This document shows, in pieces, positions 46,481 through 58,298 of a stretch of 64,000 nt of DNA. The position numbers and the translations under genes were made by a program. Each line of letters begins with the position of its first letter. The first letter of the stretch is position 1. The notes beneath the pieces were generated by a model that was given only the letters and a program-made list of their open reading frames with translations, searched no databases and had not been told where the DNA came from. The DNA is from Verticillium longisporum. Its lineage: Eukaryota; Ascomycota; Sordariomycetes; Glomerellales; Plectosphaerellaceae. The stretch lies in contig JAETXT010000001.1 of assembly GCA_019188255.1 (NCBI GenBank), forward strand, positions 4,092,001-4,156,000. The letters run 5' to 3'.

Positions 46481-47666
46481 AGTGCCTCGCTGTGCTCCTC
46501 TGTATACCTAGGTACCTGACAGTAGTGGCTGAGCGGGACGAGGTGCTTTTGATGTCGTGGGCCAATATCTGTCTGTTGCTGGTGGTGATGTGTCTCGTCT
46601 CCGTCATCTCTGGGCGTGAACAAACATGAGGGGAACCAACTTGTGTCAGACCCTCGAGTCCACCACCGGTGGGAAACTCCACCAGGGGCATCGCGACTTT
46701 AATACAAGTCTCAGTCTCACCCTCTCTCGAGGCCCCCTAACGATGCAAGTGAAGTCAATCTCCATCACGTGCCATCATCTTGGAGGCGAATCAGGGGGCC
46801 TCAGCCCTACCGACTCACTCTTCCGCCGTGTTGGCTCTGACGTTCGACTGCACGTTGACGACGTGGCTGTGCCAGCGGCATACGTCTGTTGTCTTCTCTT
46901 TTGGGAATACGCGGAGAAACAGCCAATGGCGGCTCCTCGTTTCCCATGCAGAGATCGACACGTCGGCCGGATTTCTTCGGTACGCCCGCCCGACTGGGTC
47001 TGCCCTCCGATGCACGTTCAACGGTCCCGAACCCAACTGTATACCTCCTCTTCTCTTTGCTTCACCAAGTCTTGCTTGCCGCCCGCTGCTTGGCCCGTCA
47101 TGCCGTGCCGCTTGCAGACAAGGTTGGCGAGCCCGACCAACGGTGTCACGGCCTCAGTCAGCGCCGTATGCCGGTCGCGGCTAGGTACGAGGGTGATTGG
47201 GCCGTGTCACGTACGAAGGATCAGACTAACGAGCAGGTCTTCTCTTGGGCTCACAGCTAGCGGCGCCGTCATTGGCATCGTAACTTATGTCCCTTCTCGA
47301 TCAGTAAGGAACATCAATCAAGCTTCGCGTGCAAGCCACCCGCTTTCTCTCGATGATCTGCCCCCCCCCCTCCACATATTGACTGTCCCCTCCTTTCCGA
47401 GACAAGCCAAGCGAGACGGAGCGGGACGGTGTAAGCACAACCGGCTCACACTGCCCGCGCATCTTTGTAGCCCGCATTCGGGAGGGGGTGGGGCCGGCGG
47501 AAATGCCCGACGTCAACTCCATGTCAGTTTGCCATGTCGGTCAGTGCGAGGGAACATGCCATGGCCGGAGGAACCCCGCACTTGGAGAGATAGCCCTAGA
47601 TCCCACAGATCTGTTGCCGCTATAATTCCCGCTGCGAAGCCCGAAATGCAACAAAGCAACCTGCCT
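46481..47666. other. Intergenic region upstream of the Upc2-like regulator and tRNA
   Basis: About 1.2 kb. A long plus-strand open frame runs through it but continues straight through the tRNA gene and has no recognisable domain. It is treated as chance. Confidence 0.5.
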
Positions 47667-47739
47667 GCCCGGCTAGCTCAATCGGTAGATCGTGAGACTC
47701 TTAATCTCAAGGTTGGGGGTTCGAGCCCCCCGTTGGGCT
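47667..47739 (+). tRNA. tRNA-Lys (anticodon CUU)
   Basis: 73 nucleotides fold as a cloverleaf: acceptor GCCCGGC/GTTGGGC with two G-U pairs, anticodon stem TGAGA/TCTCA with loop CTCTTAA, giving anticodon CUU that reads AAG. T stem GGGGG/CCCCC with loop TTCGAGC. The D stem GCTC/GATC has one C-U mismatch (positions 11 and 24). No intron. A T-run at about 47791-47799 downstream can terminate Pol III. Discriminator base T. Confidence 0.93.
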
Positions 47740-47814
47740 CAATTCCTGACGATCCGCTTCATTGGAAGTTATGTATTGCTTTTACTCTATTCTTTTTTTG
47801 TTAAGATCCGTCTA

Positions 47815-48482
47815 GGGAGCGGCAGCGCTGCCGTCAATTCAATCAATTCAAATATCAGGGGTGGAATTGACTATTTGATATATTTCGGACTATAGATTTG
47901 ACTATTTAGATTAATTAACTGGATTTAATACGGTTTAAATTAGTAAATAAAGCTATCGCTAACTAGATAATACACATAGAAATAGCTACGGCTCTAGGGG
48001 GCTAGGTCTAGAGTTAGGTCTTGGGGACCAGGCAGGCGTTACGCTAGGAACACTTAATAGAAGCTATATAGCTATTCTATAGGTATAAGATAGATGAATT
48101 CAGCTATCTAGGTAGGTAGGCTACGTAGGCTTAAGTAAGTAGAAGCAGGTTACGTGCCTATAGGCAGGTCACGTGCCTATAGACAGGTCACGTGCCTATA
48201 GATAGGTTACGTGCCTATAGAGGCCAGGCCACAGGCGGCCATAAGGCAGGGCCATAGGGCAGGCTATTCCATTCCGTAATAACGTATAACTCTATTTTTT
48301 AGTTATATAATCTACTGGAATATAGAAATCCCGAGATTTATATATAACTTAATAGCATTTAAATAGTTAATTAATTCGAATAGGGTAATTTAACTATTTA
48401 AATCGTGAAATAGGTGTGATTTGATTGGTTATTTAACTGTTTGAATTGATAGGATTGAATTGACGGCAGCGCTGGGGAGCGG
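47815..48482. mobile_element. hAT-type non-autonomous element (MITE), 652 bp
   Basis: Perfect 22-bp terminal inverted repeats (CAGCGCTGCCGTCAATTCAATC, 47823-47844 and 48453-48474) are flanked by exact 8-bp duplications GGGAGCGG (47815-47822 and 48475-48482). An 8-bp duplication and CAGxGxTG ends are hallmarks of the hAT superfamily. The inside is AT-rich with no coding frame, so it depends on a transposase elsewhere. It lies 76 bases downstream of tRNA-Lys. Confidence 0.92.
48146..48221 (+). repeat. Four 19-bp tandem repeats with GTGCC cores inside the MITE
   Basis: Units CAGGT[TC]ACGTGCCTATAG[GA] repeated four times; the two middle units contain the palindrome CACGTG. Sub-terminal tandem arrays of this sort can be transposase-binding sites; function inferred. 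Confidence 0.8.
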
Positions 48483-49027
48483 TAATCCCGAACTTTTGGT
48501 CCATGGGTGAAGCAGTCAGGGCTACTGCCTAATGTCACAATACTGAAAGTCAGACTTGAGAATTCAATTTGTAGAGGGTCGATAAGCACATGCAGACATA
48601 TATGATGACGAGCGACCAAGTTGAGACGACCAAAGATACTACCTCATCTACACAAAGAGCTTTTAAATGGCCTGCCATCCTATGCGAGTGCACAGTTTGA
48701 CATCGTAACATACATGGAAAAAATGAAGCTCACTTTTGTCTGTCCATTTTGCTGCTGGGAGTAGATAGGCCAATCGCGCTTTTCGCCCAGCAGCCCTTAA
48801 TCACTTTAGGAAGGCACGTCTAAATCACCCTCGTGAGGCCCTTGTAGCAAACTTGGGAGTGCAAACTTGATAGTTTCCACCTGTTCTGATATGATTCCGT
48901 GGAGCCATACACCTGGGGACAGCCCATTCAACAGCATTCAACTGCCCTCACTCAACTCTTCAACACGCATCACGATATCCCTGCGGTAGAGATCGACACT
49001 TTGTTAGTCAGAGCACTCTGAGCCACC
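48483..49027. other. Promoter region of the coiled-coil protein gene
   Basis: About 545 bases, no gene supported. The start context before 49028 is AGCCACCATGG, close to a strong eukaryotic initiation context. Confidence 0.5.
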
Positions 49028-50720
49028 ATGGCCGACATCTCACACAGCGTTTTGATGGCTGCCCAGAAACGGCTACGTCAACGCGGATTTCATTTCTCCG
49101 AATCGATCATCCTGGATCGCGAGTTTCGCGCGATTTGGGTTGCACTGAAAGCCCACCCCTTCTGCGACGGATGGGTGCATGTGTCGGACGCTGACCTATT
49201 CAACCTCAAGGACTGGACCGCTTCGTGTCTCGACACCGTCTTCAGGACATGTATCAGAGTCATCGAGCCTCGTCTCGCCACCGACCACGGCGCTCCACTG
49301 CCGGACGAGTGGCTCGCGTGCAAAGTCATTGAAGCCCTGGTTCAGACGGAACCCAGGTGGAAGGTACTCAGCTTTTTCACGGAGGATGCCGATGATCAGG
49401 AGTGTTTCGTATGGTTTCTCTACATCTACGTCAACGGTCGGAAGGGGTACATCGAGAATGGAAACAACGATCCTGGGAACTTGTCGAAATGCGAAGCATG
49501 GCTGTTGTCGACTGTCGACAAACTCCTTTTGTTATTCAAAGTACGTTTTCATACCAGGCTTCTTCTCTTCACATTCTCATCTTTCTTGTAGCGCAGACAG
49601 GAAACCTATGACGCGTGGTGTAAGGTCACTTCCCCGCCCAGGCAGGGAGATGCATCCCGCAAAGCCGCTGCATCTTGCGACATCACCCAACACAAGGGTT
49701 TGATCCCTAACACAGATGCTCGACCAAGCACTCTTGACACAAACAGAAAAAGCGCGTCTATGGTTGAACAGCTGAATTCCAATGTCAAGCATGTCCAAAA
49801 ACGGCTCGATGAACTAGAATCCACTGTGGAAACGCGCTTCAAACAAGTCTGTCTCAAAATCGACGCGCAAAGAGCGTTCGCCAAGGAGGCCATGTCTGAA
49901 CAAGCGTTGGCTGAGTCGTCAAGTATCAAGGACCTATCGACGAAAACTAACGACGAGCTCATATCAGTTGCTGCCGCTTGTTCGCAAATGACTGAAGCTG
50001 TGACAACATTGATTGCTAAGCTTGATTGCCAGGAAAAGAAGATCGATGAACTCAAGACTCGAGCCAACGCTCGGGAGGTCAAAGCCGGCATCAGCAAGAA
50101 GACGCATACAATCGAAGCCGCCATGGATAAGTCGACTCAAACGACCGGGGCTGGCAGCGACAAGGAGAGTCAAACCATCGAGTTCGAAGAATCCTTTCAT
50201 CGTCAGCCACTGAATGCAGCTGCAACACGCCAAGATTTGCAGCGAGTGCGTCAGACTGCCTCTCATGCTGGCCCTTCTCCAGCCGAGGACACTCACAGTT
50301 CGGGCCGGCACAATGTCTGCAGGAAGACGGATTTGCCCGGAAATCTTTCTCTTGTCGTGCTTCCTACGAGCGCCGATTCTATCGAGACGACGCAAAACCA
50401 GGCTACCCGCATCAAGACTACTGTCGAAACAGCCCCTTCAGAAATTGCATCGGCCAAACCCTACACGCCCGGAAAGAAGGATGTGGCAACGAAACAAGAG
50501 AATGCGACATGTAAGTCACGACTCTTGCCAGGCTTGTTGCTCTTACCAATGCTCACTGCCCTTTCTAGCTCTTGTAGACATCTTGGACAGCGCGCCAGAG
50601 CCACTCGACAAGGCCGTCCAGGATATCCTTGACCTGGAAAGTAAGTTGCGTGCAAGTTTCGTCCATCACCCTGCTAAACTGACATCCCCAACAGAGATCA
50701 TGGCCTCGTTTTCTCTGTAA
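49028..50720 (+). CDS. Hypothetical coiled-coil protein, 509 aa
   Basis: Four exons (49028-49540, 49592-50510, 50569-50640, 50695-50720) join in frame; donors and acceptors are GT-AG. The N-terminal 170 residues are globular, Trp- and acid-rich (HPFCDGWVHVSDADLFNLKD) with no known domain. The middle has a coiled coil (VEQLNSNVKHVQKRLDELE to CQEKKIDELKTRANAREV). The rest is Ser/Thr-rich and probably disordered, with a short conserved-looking helix (LDKAVQDILDLEKI) just before the stop MASFSL. No signal peptide or membrane segment. It may be a fungal lineage-specific structural or effector-unrelated cytosolic protein. Function not recognised. Confidence 0.62.
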
Positions 50721-51014
50721 GGCGTTACGGAGTGGCATGTGTCAAAGGAGATTGGGTACAATTGGTGTGTGTATGTGGTTCGGCCTGTCAACGCGATCCC
50801 TTCGTTGGAGTTTGTAAGAATTCTGGAACTGGCATCATAGGTGTTGCCACTCTTGAGGTCTGCTTCATCTGCCACTAGCAGGCTCTGTCCAAAGAGAAGG
50901 GCCTGAGCCCATCAGCTTGCTGTAACGTAACAAGCCTATCATTTCATTTCCTGCTTCCCACAACCCAGCCTGTGATCTGGAAAGTCTTCCACAAAACCCG
51001 CCCAGGCATGCCTA

Positions 51015-51547
51015 TCACGGCCTCAGAAGCGAACCCGCCCACCCCTCCTCTACCAGCTCCAGCGTAGTCGAACACGCCTCGCCACCAAACCGCGCCCTCA
51101 AAGCCTGCCGAAAAACACTCTCACCCCGCCCCTCAACCGCCGCAAACAAAGTCAAACAAGACCGAACCTTCAAACAATCCGTCTCCCCAAACAGCTTCAT
51201 CATATCCGTCTCCTCGCTGCGCAAACAGCATCCACAGCCTCGCGCAAATGTGGCCCGAGAACAGCATGGTCCACGTAGCGACGCGCCTCGTCGACGGACG
51301 AGAGGGCAAAGTAGCGGTTCAGCGCCGAGACGCCGAGGCCCGCCAGCTGAGGGAAGACGAACCAGACCCAGTGGGACGTCTTGCGGCCGCTGTGTATCTC
51401 GGCCATGGCCTTTTCGAAGACGGTTCGGGTGGGGTTTGCTGCTTTGTTGAAGGTGGCGGTTTGGTTCTGGACGAAGCGGTCGAGGGAGGACCTGTTGGAT
51501 TCGGTGAGGACGAGGCGGGCCTGTCTGTTGAATTGGAGGCCCCTCAT
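51015..51547 (-). pseudogene. DUF1810 family protein with a -1 frameshift
   Basis: Start at 51547 (MRGLQFNRQARL). The first frame shows the family hallmarks FVQNQTATFNKA, EIHSGRKTSHWVWFVFPQLAGLG and ALSSVDEARRYVDHAVLGPHLRE. It then runs off frame at the A-run 51223-51225. The next frame continues EETDMMKLFGETDCLKVRSCLTLFA and FGGEACSTTLELVEE, the expected C-terminal part, ending at 51015. One missing base in a short homopolymer explains the break. DUF1810 proteins are small calpastatin-annotated proteins of unknown function. Either a pseudogene or an assembly error. Confidence 0.82.
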
Positions 51548-52066
51548 CTTGGTTCCTTGGCTTGAGGTACTCGGTATAGATACTGTTCAGTAACGATCAC
51601 TTTAATGTTGTGAATGGTGGTCTTGCTAGTATATGGTGATCAAGTCGCGTCGCGTCCGCCTTGGGCTGCGTGGGGTGGGGTCGCATCCTTGGTATAGAAC
51701 TACGACTGGCAGGCACAAAGGGGGTGCTGTTTAAGATCAATACGTCTGTTCTCTCCCACGGCGATAAAGTCGAATCATGACAAACGCGAGTCGGCTACCC
51801 CTTCTCGAAAAGGACATCCACTAGCGCCTGATTGAAGAAACATCAGTTCAGCGCTTGAGAAGTAAGGAAGCGGCATTTCGCCCCAACATCTGTGTGCACT
51901 ATCAGCAGCAGCTCCGACACCCCTCGCAATCTCGTCACGAAACCCAATTTCACGAGCGATATGTAATCTAGTAATCATGTCTATTATATGCATCGTCTTC
52001 GTACAGCTTCAGGCAGAACCCGCGACGGCAAACAGGCGCAGGATTCCTTCCGCATGGTCACAGCAG
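51548..52066. other. Intergenic region
   Basis: About 520 bases between the DUF1810 promoter and the 3' end of the amino-acid-oxidase-like gene. Nothing further is seen. Confidence 0.5.
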
Positions 52067-54184
52067 TTACACGCTGATCCACCGCGCCATCCACGTCCTC
52101 GTCACCTCCTTCGCCTCGTCGACCAGTCCCAAATCCAACAGCATCTGCACCGAGCCCCTCGTTGCGCTCTCCAGCGCGCTAAACACCCACGAGTGCGTGT
52201 AGCTCGTGTGCTCGCCGATGAAGACCGTGTTGAACTCGGTGTGGAAGAACGCCGGCAGGTACAGCTGCTGCTGCGGCACGATGGGCACGGCCCATGACCC
52301 GGCGTGGTGCTCGTCGTGCTCCCAGCAGTGCCTCTCCCAGTTGCCCGTCCAGTTCTCCTCGGCTGCGGTGCCGTGAATCTCAACCATGGCGCGCTGGATG
52401 TAGGCAATGTGCTCCTCGTCGGACATGGCGCAGGCGACCGTGGCGTCGTAGGAGGCGACGTACGACGCGAGCAGCACACCGGGGCCCGTGGAGTTGATGT
52501 CCCATGAAGGGTAGCAGATCTGGCCGATAAGGGGCACATTGACGCGACCGCAGCCGCCGATAATGGGGTGCTCAAGGTGCTCCCAGAAGCGCGTCTTGTA
52601 CTGAATGGCAACCTTGACAGACCCGTCAAAGACGGTGCGATCGATGGCGCGGCGCATGAGGCTCGAGTGAGGAGGCAGCTCCCAGAAGCGGAGAAGGTTG
52701 AAGGGCACACTGTTGAAGATGTAGTCAAATGATTCCCTGGTGGATACAACTTCGCGGGGTTGCTGCCGGTCGGGCGATACGAGATGGTCAGCGTGTTGTT
52801 GTCGGCGTGGTGCTTAACGCCGTGGACCTTGGCTCTGAATTGAACACGGTCCTTCACAATGGGGGCGAAGGCTTCTGGCATACGGCTGAGCCCGCCCTTG
52901 ATGGTCTTCCACTTCTTGGCCATGAAGTACACAGTCTCATATTCCCACATGGGCCACACAACCTGCGAAGGCGTTGCCTCATCTGTAACGTTGAGATCGG
53001 TACCAATAACGTGGCGGAGGTATTCGACCTCGGAGAAGTCAAACATGCCCTGCTCCACGGCCTGCTTGTGCGCTTGGAAAATGTTGGTAGCGTAGAACTT
53101 GATGCGCTCTGGGGTGAGTCCCTTGAAGTCGTCCAGCGCTTGTTGGGCTTCAGCAACAGCCGTGGCGTTGGAGTACTGAGCGGGCTCAAAGTAGGCAGGG
53201 TTTGTGGCAATCTCGGTCCTGCCAGGGAACGTGCCGTCGGGTCGGCGCTTGGTGGTCGATAAGGGCGTATTAGCGGCCGTTTGGATCCAGTCGATAAACT
53301 TGACTTGGAGCGAGTCGTTGCCTGCGTTCATCTTGTTGAGAACATCGGCGACTTGATAGATCATACGCTGATCCATGATGGGGAATGTTTCATTGGTGGT
53401 AGGGTCAGTGATCTCGTCTGCAAAACGCATGGGGCCCAGTTCGTGGTATTGGCCATCGTCCGGGCTCGTGCCATTCAGGTAGCTCGTCAGCATGCGGCCT
53501 CCGATACGGTGGGAGGACTCGAGAATTTTCCAGTTGTGGATGCCGACAGAGTCGAGGATGAGCTGCGCAGGTCAGACGATGTAGTCTCATCTTAGCATGT
53601 TTGTGTTGGAAGCTTACTGCTGTGAACAGACCAGAGATTCCGGCTCCAAGGATGCCGAATTTCTTGTCTTTGACCTGCGCCACGAAGACTTCGTCCGGCT
53701 GCTTTTGCTGCAGGTACTCGACGCCATCAAACCAAGGTCCCATGGGGTCGGCGACATCGGCGAAACTCAGACTGCGACGGACCATGCGCTTCTTAGCCCG
53801 CAGCACTTGCGACTGCCCTGCGAGCTGACCGTCCACGAAGGCGTGAAGGCATCCCTCAGGAACGTTCGAGGGTGCCACCCAGACAAACTTGGTCGGCCTC
53901 TGCGCTTGCCAGTCGACGTGTCGTTTAGCATGAGGGTGTCTGCCAACGTGCGTTCGGCCAACATGGTGATGGGCTTCGTCGAGCGATGTCATATCACAGT
54001 TGCCGTAAGCGATCGTCAGCTCACCGTCGACATCGTCATTGTAAGATACATTGATGTTTTGAGCACCGCCATGCTCTACCTCGAACGGGCCCTGAAACGT
54101 GATAGAGCGTCGAGATGTGCTCTCAGCGGCGGAGAGCGTAATGAGAGGGGCCACGAGGGCCAAGGACAGCAACCGGCAAGCCAT
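52067..54184 (-). pseudogene. Secreted L-amino-acid-oxidase-like flavoprotein, one frameshift
   Basis: FAD-dependent amine/L-amino-acid oxidase type; would deaminate amino acids releasing H2O2 outside the cell. The start at 54184 gives a signal peptide (MACRLLSLALVAPLITLSAA). FAD-binding motif FGILGAGISGLFTA is followed by an intron (GTAAGC..GCGCAG), then ILESSHRIGGRML (the GG motif of this family), ELGPMRFADEI and, near the C-terminus, GEHTSYTHSWVFSALESATRG (FAD-binding glutamate region). The frame breaks at G-run 52756-52759 (plus strand). One missing C in the coding sense would restore REVVSTRESFDYIF, which joins the last third to 52067. Total would be about 680 residues, normal for fungal secreted LAAOs. 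Decaying gene or homopolymer error. Confidence 0.82.
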
Positions 54185-56697
54185 TATCTGGAATTGGATG
54201 CACATCTAAAGAAGTCTCACCGTCAACAAATAACACAACCGTTGCACGATGGCTTTTATACCCCGACTTGATGACTTCAGTCGGCCCCCTCCGACTACGG
54301 CGAAGAATGCAGCAGGATTGAATGCATCGCTTCGTGCTGTCGGCAGTTGCCACAGTTCGGCCGACGATAGGGATCAAGGCCCAGATACCGGCGATCTTCC
54401 CGGCATTTCCAAGTACGGGCATGTTACCGTGCTTGGCAGTGCAGCATCCCCGCCGCCGCCCCCGACCTTATCGTGGTACCCCTTATGGGATCCTTGTCGT
54501 GCCTGAGTCATGAATCGATTTTCTGTGCTGCTTCTAGACGAAAAAGCGTTGTTTAATAACATGAGGGCACCCGGATGGATAATCAAGATCTTCGCTGGAG
54601 GGCGGAAGGGGTTCTTGATCGGAAAAGTCCAGATGCTGCGCCCCGGCTCTAGCAGCTGCATACCACGATCGTAGGCATGGTTTGTGGCAAGGAAACCGGC
54701 CAATCTCACGAGTTGGCAGGAAATTTTGAGGCGTCGGATGTTTTGGGGGATGTTTGAGCACAAATCAAGAGGCTCTGGAATTGATGAAGAACCTGAACAC
54801 TCAATACTAGTGCCAAAGCTCGTCGCGCGGGTCAGGCCACCGGAGTTTACGACGGAGCCCGTTCGGCCGATGTTGTTCCGCTCAGTGGGTGGTTGAGCAG
54901 GCGGGAAAGTCTAAGTTCCATCCAAGCCGGGGTAGGACTTGAAAATTTGATTATCAATGTCACGTCGCGTAGGTGCTGGGGTGAAGTCGAAGACTGCGGC
55001 GCTGACTGATGCTGAGACGATGGCGAACAAACTTGTCCGAGTCTCCGACCTACGGGCGGGCTATTGAAGCTCCTCATGAATGACTTGCGTTCATGTGAAT
55101 ACGCAAATACTGATCTGTTGTCGGTGGTCGTTTTCATCGAAACGAACATGATGATTGTCCGGCCGCCGGTGGTTACTAGCGCTTAGCCAAATGTAAGGTT
55201 AATTTTGAGGTAGAATGGAGGTGCCAAAAGGGTGCTCCAACACGTGCGCCATGCGCGACCTAGCCTGCCCGGAGCCGTGACCATGGCGTTGGGAGTATGG
55301 TACCATTGAGTACTACAGGGAACCTGCGGAAGTCCGGGAAATCGGATGGGATCTGCGTTTCAGGTAGAAGTTGGCAGTATTCCCCGACATCCTTTCTCTG
55401 ATTTGGGCGCTTGGGCAGGTCTGCGAAGGCATCTGTTGACTCCAACCGATCAACTGGGCAGTCGAGAATGGCCTATCTTCTGAATTGTGTATGAGCGTTA
55501 TTCGTCGCAATAATATTCATCAATGCAGTGGCGTGATATACATCGGGTCGCACTGCTCAGCGGCATAGCTGAGTTTGGTGTTTCGGATCCCTTTCTTACC
55601 TGAAGACTGAAAGGCTCGGTCTCGGGGTTCTGCCGTAGCTGGAGAATTCGTTTGCTGCAGTAACATACAGAGTCTCCGGCATCAAGCTACTACCACAAAG
55701 CTAACGGATGCAGTTGCTGTGGGCATCGAACGAGGCGTCCTTTGGCAATCATGGAGAATAAGTGTTGGTTGTCGCGAGCCCACGAGTAGACTCATGAAGG
55801 CTTTGATCTAAAAACATGATGGTTGCGACCTTGCCATCACCGTTACTTGAAGCAAGGCTGTCCTCATGATGAATGATGCGCCAGTGCTCGGCTTGACATA
55901 CTGGTATGGAGGCTGATACGCTGACGCAGGATACGGGTGTGGGCTGCATGGTGGTCGGTATTGCGGATCGGGTATGATGGCAGATCTTGAACAATAAAGA
56001 TCGCGGGGAGTCGGCGAAGGCTGGAGAAATCCGCGTCGAGGATCACATGCCAATTGCAAGAAGAGTGAGGTGGTCTTCAGGGTCTCAGCTGACCTCCTCG
56101 CTTTCGCCTGATCGGTGCACGGGCCATTGATGGGAGGCGAAGAACGAGCTCAGCGGGTAGGCTGTTGCCGTGGGGAGAAAGGGTAGGTAGACGCGCTGCA
56201 AACATTGGGCTCACAGGTACTTCGAGGCTTCGGTTGTGACTAACTGCAGGTCCTCAGCCACAATTGCCCCGCTCCACATCCCATCATCGGCGCAGCGATG
56301 ACGTTGCTCTCTCTAATGGGAGCAGTAGCACCCACGTCGCCCCTCCCCAACAATCGTCACCCGAAAACACGTCGGTAGGAGCTAGGGGCCGCCCTCCGCC
56401 CCAAAAGCCCACGCCTTCCTGTCATGCTATCGTCGCTGCCTTGGCATAGAAGCAAAGTGAACCCACGCGTCTTTTCGAGCCCGTGACTTTCCAGCCCAAG
56501 CACCTCAACCTTTAAGTACTCCTTCGAACCCATCCCACGCCATCTGTCAACCCCTTCTCAACTACCAGCCCAACTTGATACCCCCCCCCCTTTGAAACCT
56601 TCTAATTACCCCGCTCTTGCATCGTCCCACACCAGCAAGATCTCTCAACCTTTACCACAAACACAAGCACCTCTACGGCAAAACGATCACCGTCACA
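54185..56697. other. Intergenic region without recognised genes
   Basis: About 2.5 kb between the LAAO-like gene and the RRM gene, read on both strands. Only short overlapping frames are present. The last 200 bases are C/T-rich with a C10 run (56581-56590), a typical strong fungal promoter pyrimidine tract leading to the RRM gene. Confidence 0.5.
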
Positions 56698-57528
56698 ATG
56701 ACTGCCAACACTGTCAACGTGAAGAACATCGCTTCGGCGACCGAGGACAAGGAGATCCGCGACTTCTTCAGCTTCTGCGGCAAGATCACGAGCCTCGATG
56801 TCACCCCCGCTGGTGAGGAGAAGGAGGCCACCGTCACCTTTGAGAAGGAGACAGCAGCCAAGACCGCCCTTCTGCTGAACAACACAAAGCTCGGCTCCTC
56901 CCACATCAGCGTCACCAGCGCCAGCGGCGACGCCTCCGACGACGGCTCCCACTTCACCAAGACGGATGCCAACCGCGACACGGACGAGATCACCCAGGAG
57001 GAGAAGCCCCGCACCCGCATCTTCGCCGAGTACCTCGCCCACGGCTATGTCGTCGGCGACGCCACCCTGCAGCGCGCCATTGAGCTCGACAGCCAGCATG
57101 GCATCTCCTCCCGCTTCCTCAACACCCTCCAGGGCCTCGACCAGAAGTACCACGCCACGGACCGCGCCAAGGCCACCGACCAGTCCTACGGCATCTCCGC
57201 CCGCGCCCAGGGCCTCTTCGGCGGCCTCAGCAGCTACTTTGAGCAGGCCGCCAGCTCGCCTACTGGCCAGAAGATTGTTAGGTTCTACGAAGATTCTCAG
57301 CGCCAGGTCGCTGACATTCACACCGAGGCCCGTCGCCTGGCCGACCTCAAGAAGGAGCAGTCCGGCGGCAGTGCCTACAAGGCTTCGGGCCTCGAGAAGA
57401 TCTTTGGCAAAGAGAAGGAGAAGACGGTGCCCCCTCAGACCGGCGAGACGGTCGGTACCGCCGCTCCGACGCAGCCTGACGACAGCTCGTCTGTGCCCCT
57501 GTCCAAGCCCGGCGGCGAGAAGGCGTAG
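56698..57528 (+). CDS. Vip1-like RRM protein, 276 aa
   Basis: RNA-binding protein of the fungal Vip1/YIR001-like type. The single RRM occupies residues 3-75: TVNVKNIASATEDKEIRDFF with the RNP2-like start, and GKITSLDV..EATVTFEKETAAKTALLL with the RNP1-like strand. A linker then leads to a helical region (RTRIFAEYLAHGYVVGDATL) and the conserved ARAQGLFGGLSSYFEQAA, followed by a Lys/Glu- and Pro-rich tail (KEKEKTVPPQTG). Single exon from 56698. GC-rich codon bias and pyrimidine-rich leader suggest high expression. The role in RNA metabolism is inferred from family. Confidence 0.9.
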   Translation: MTANTVNVKNIASATEDKEIRDFFSFCGKITSLDVTPAGEEKEATVTFEKETAAKTALLLNNTKLGSSHISVTSASGDASDDGSHFTKTDANRDTDEITQEEKPRTRIFAEYLAHGYVVGDATLQRAIELDSQHGISSRFLNTLQGLDQKYHATDRAKATDQSYGISARAQGLFGGLSSYFEQAASSPTGQKIVRFYEDSQRQVADIHTEARRLADLKKEQSGGSAYKASGLEKIFGKEKEKTVPPQTGETVGTAAPTQPDDSSSVPLSKPGGEKA

Positions 57529-58041
57529 AGGGTTTATTGATGGTCTGTCTGTTGTTGAAGAGAAATGACATGGTTTCGCAGGCGTTGGATGGTATTTGTT
57601 ACGAAATGAGTCTTGCGTGTGATGATAGCGACAGGAAGTATCGACGAATTCTTATCTCCATATTAATTCAACTACCACGATGATCCTCCTACATCTGTTG
57701 CCCCAGTGGCCATACTTGAATGACGGTCCATATGGTCCCCAGCGTCAATGGCGGAGGACATATTCGCAAGACTTCTTTGCCAGCACGTCTGGATCGGTCG
57801 GTCATCTTAAATTCGCGCATGCCCCCAAACCAACAATCCTGCACCTTGCCAATAGGGTCGACGTGCAGCAACACCAGCCAAATCCAGACGCCCGAGGTCC
57901 CGTAGCCTTAAACATCAAGTTCACACATGACAGCACAACGCATGATTTCAAACTTTCAATTCCATTGCGCGCCCCATGATCCCGTGGGCTTAATCATACA
58001 ATCGTTACATATCTCCCGCATGTACTATCCATGCTCTTCGC
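57529..58041. other. Intergenic region
   Basis: Convergent 3' flanks of the RRM gene and the small 66-residue gene; no additional gene is supported. Confidence 0.5.
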
Positions 58042-58298
58042 TCATTTCTCCGTCTTGCTGAACTTGTCCTTCAGCGCATCATCAAGCGCACCCTTGGGGT
58101 TCGAAGACAGGTTCTGCAATGGTCAGCCTCTCTGTCCTTTACGGTCAAGTGTGTATATGTGGGACTAACCTTCAGCTGGTCGGCGTTGACCTGCTCCTTG
58201 TTGTCCGCGTTGTCGGTGCCCTGGCCGGAGCCGGGCGGTGACTGCTGCTGCTTGCCGGATTGCCTCTCGGGCTCGGGGGACTGGCGACCTTCAGGCAT
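58042..58298 (-). CDS. Small hydrophilic protein, 66 aa, two exons
   Basis: Exon 1 58170-58298 (MPEGRQSPEPERQSGKQQQ..) and exon 2 58042-58113, joined by donor GTTAGT and acceptor TTGCAG, give 66 residues ending in DDALKDKFSKTEK. The protein is Gln/Pro/Ser-rich at the N-terminus with a short conserved-looking C-terminal element (NLSSNPKGALDDALKDKF), a pattern seen in small fungal stress-associated proteins. No domain is recognised with certainty. The clean splice and the distinct C-terminal motif support a real gene. Confidence 0.65.

Noticed and set aside
46626..47804. 392-codon plus-strand open frame
   Set aside because: It runs straight through the tRNA-Lys gene, has Ser/Arg-rich composition without any domain, and lies in a GC-rich promoter region.
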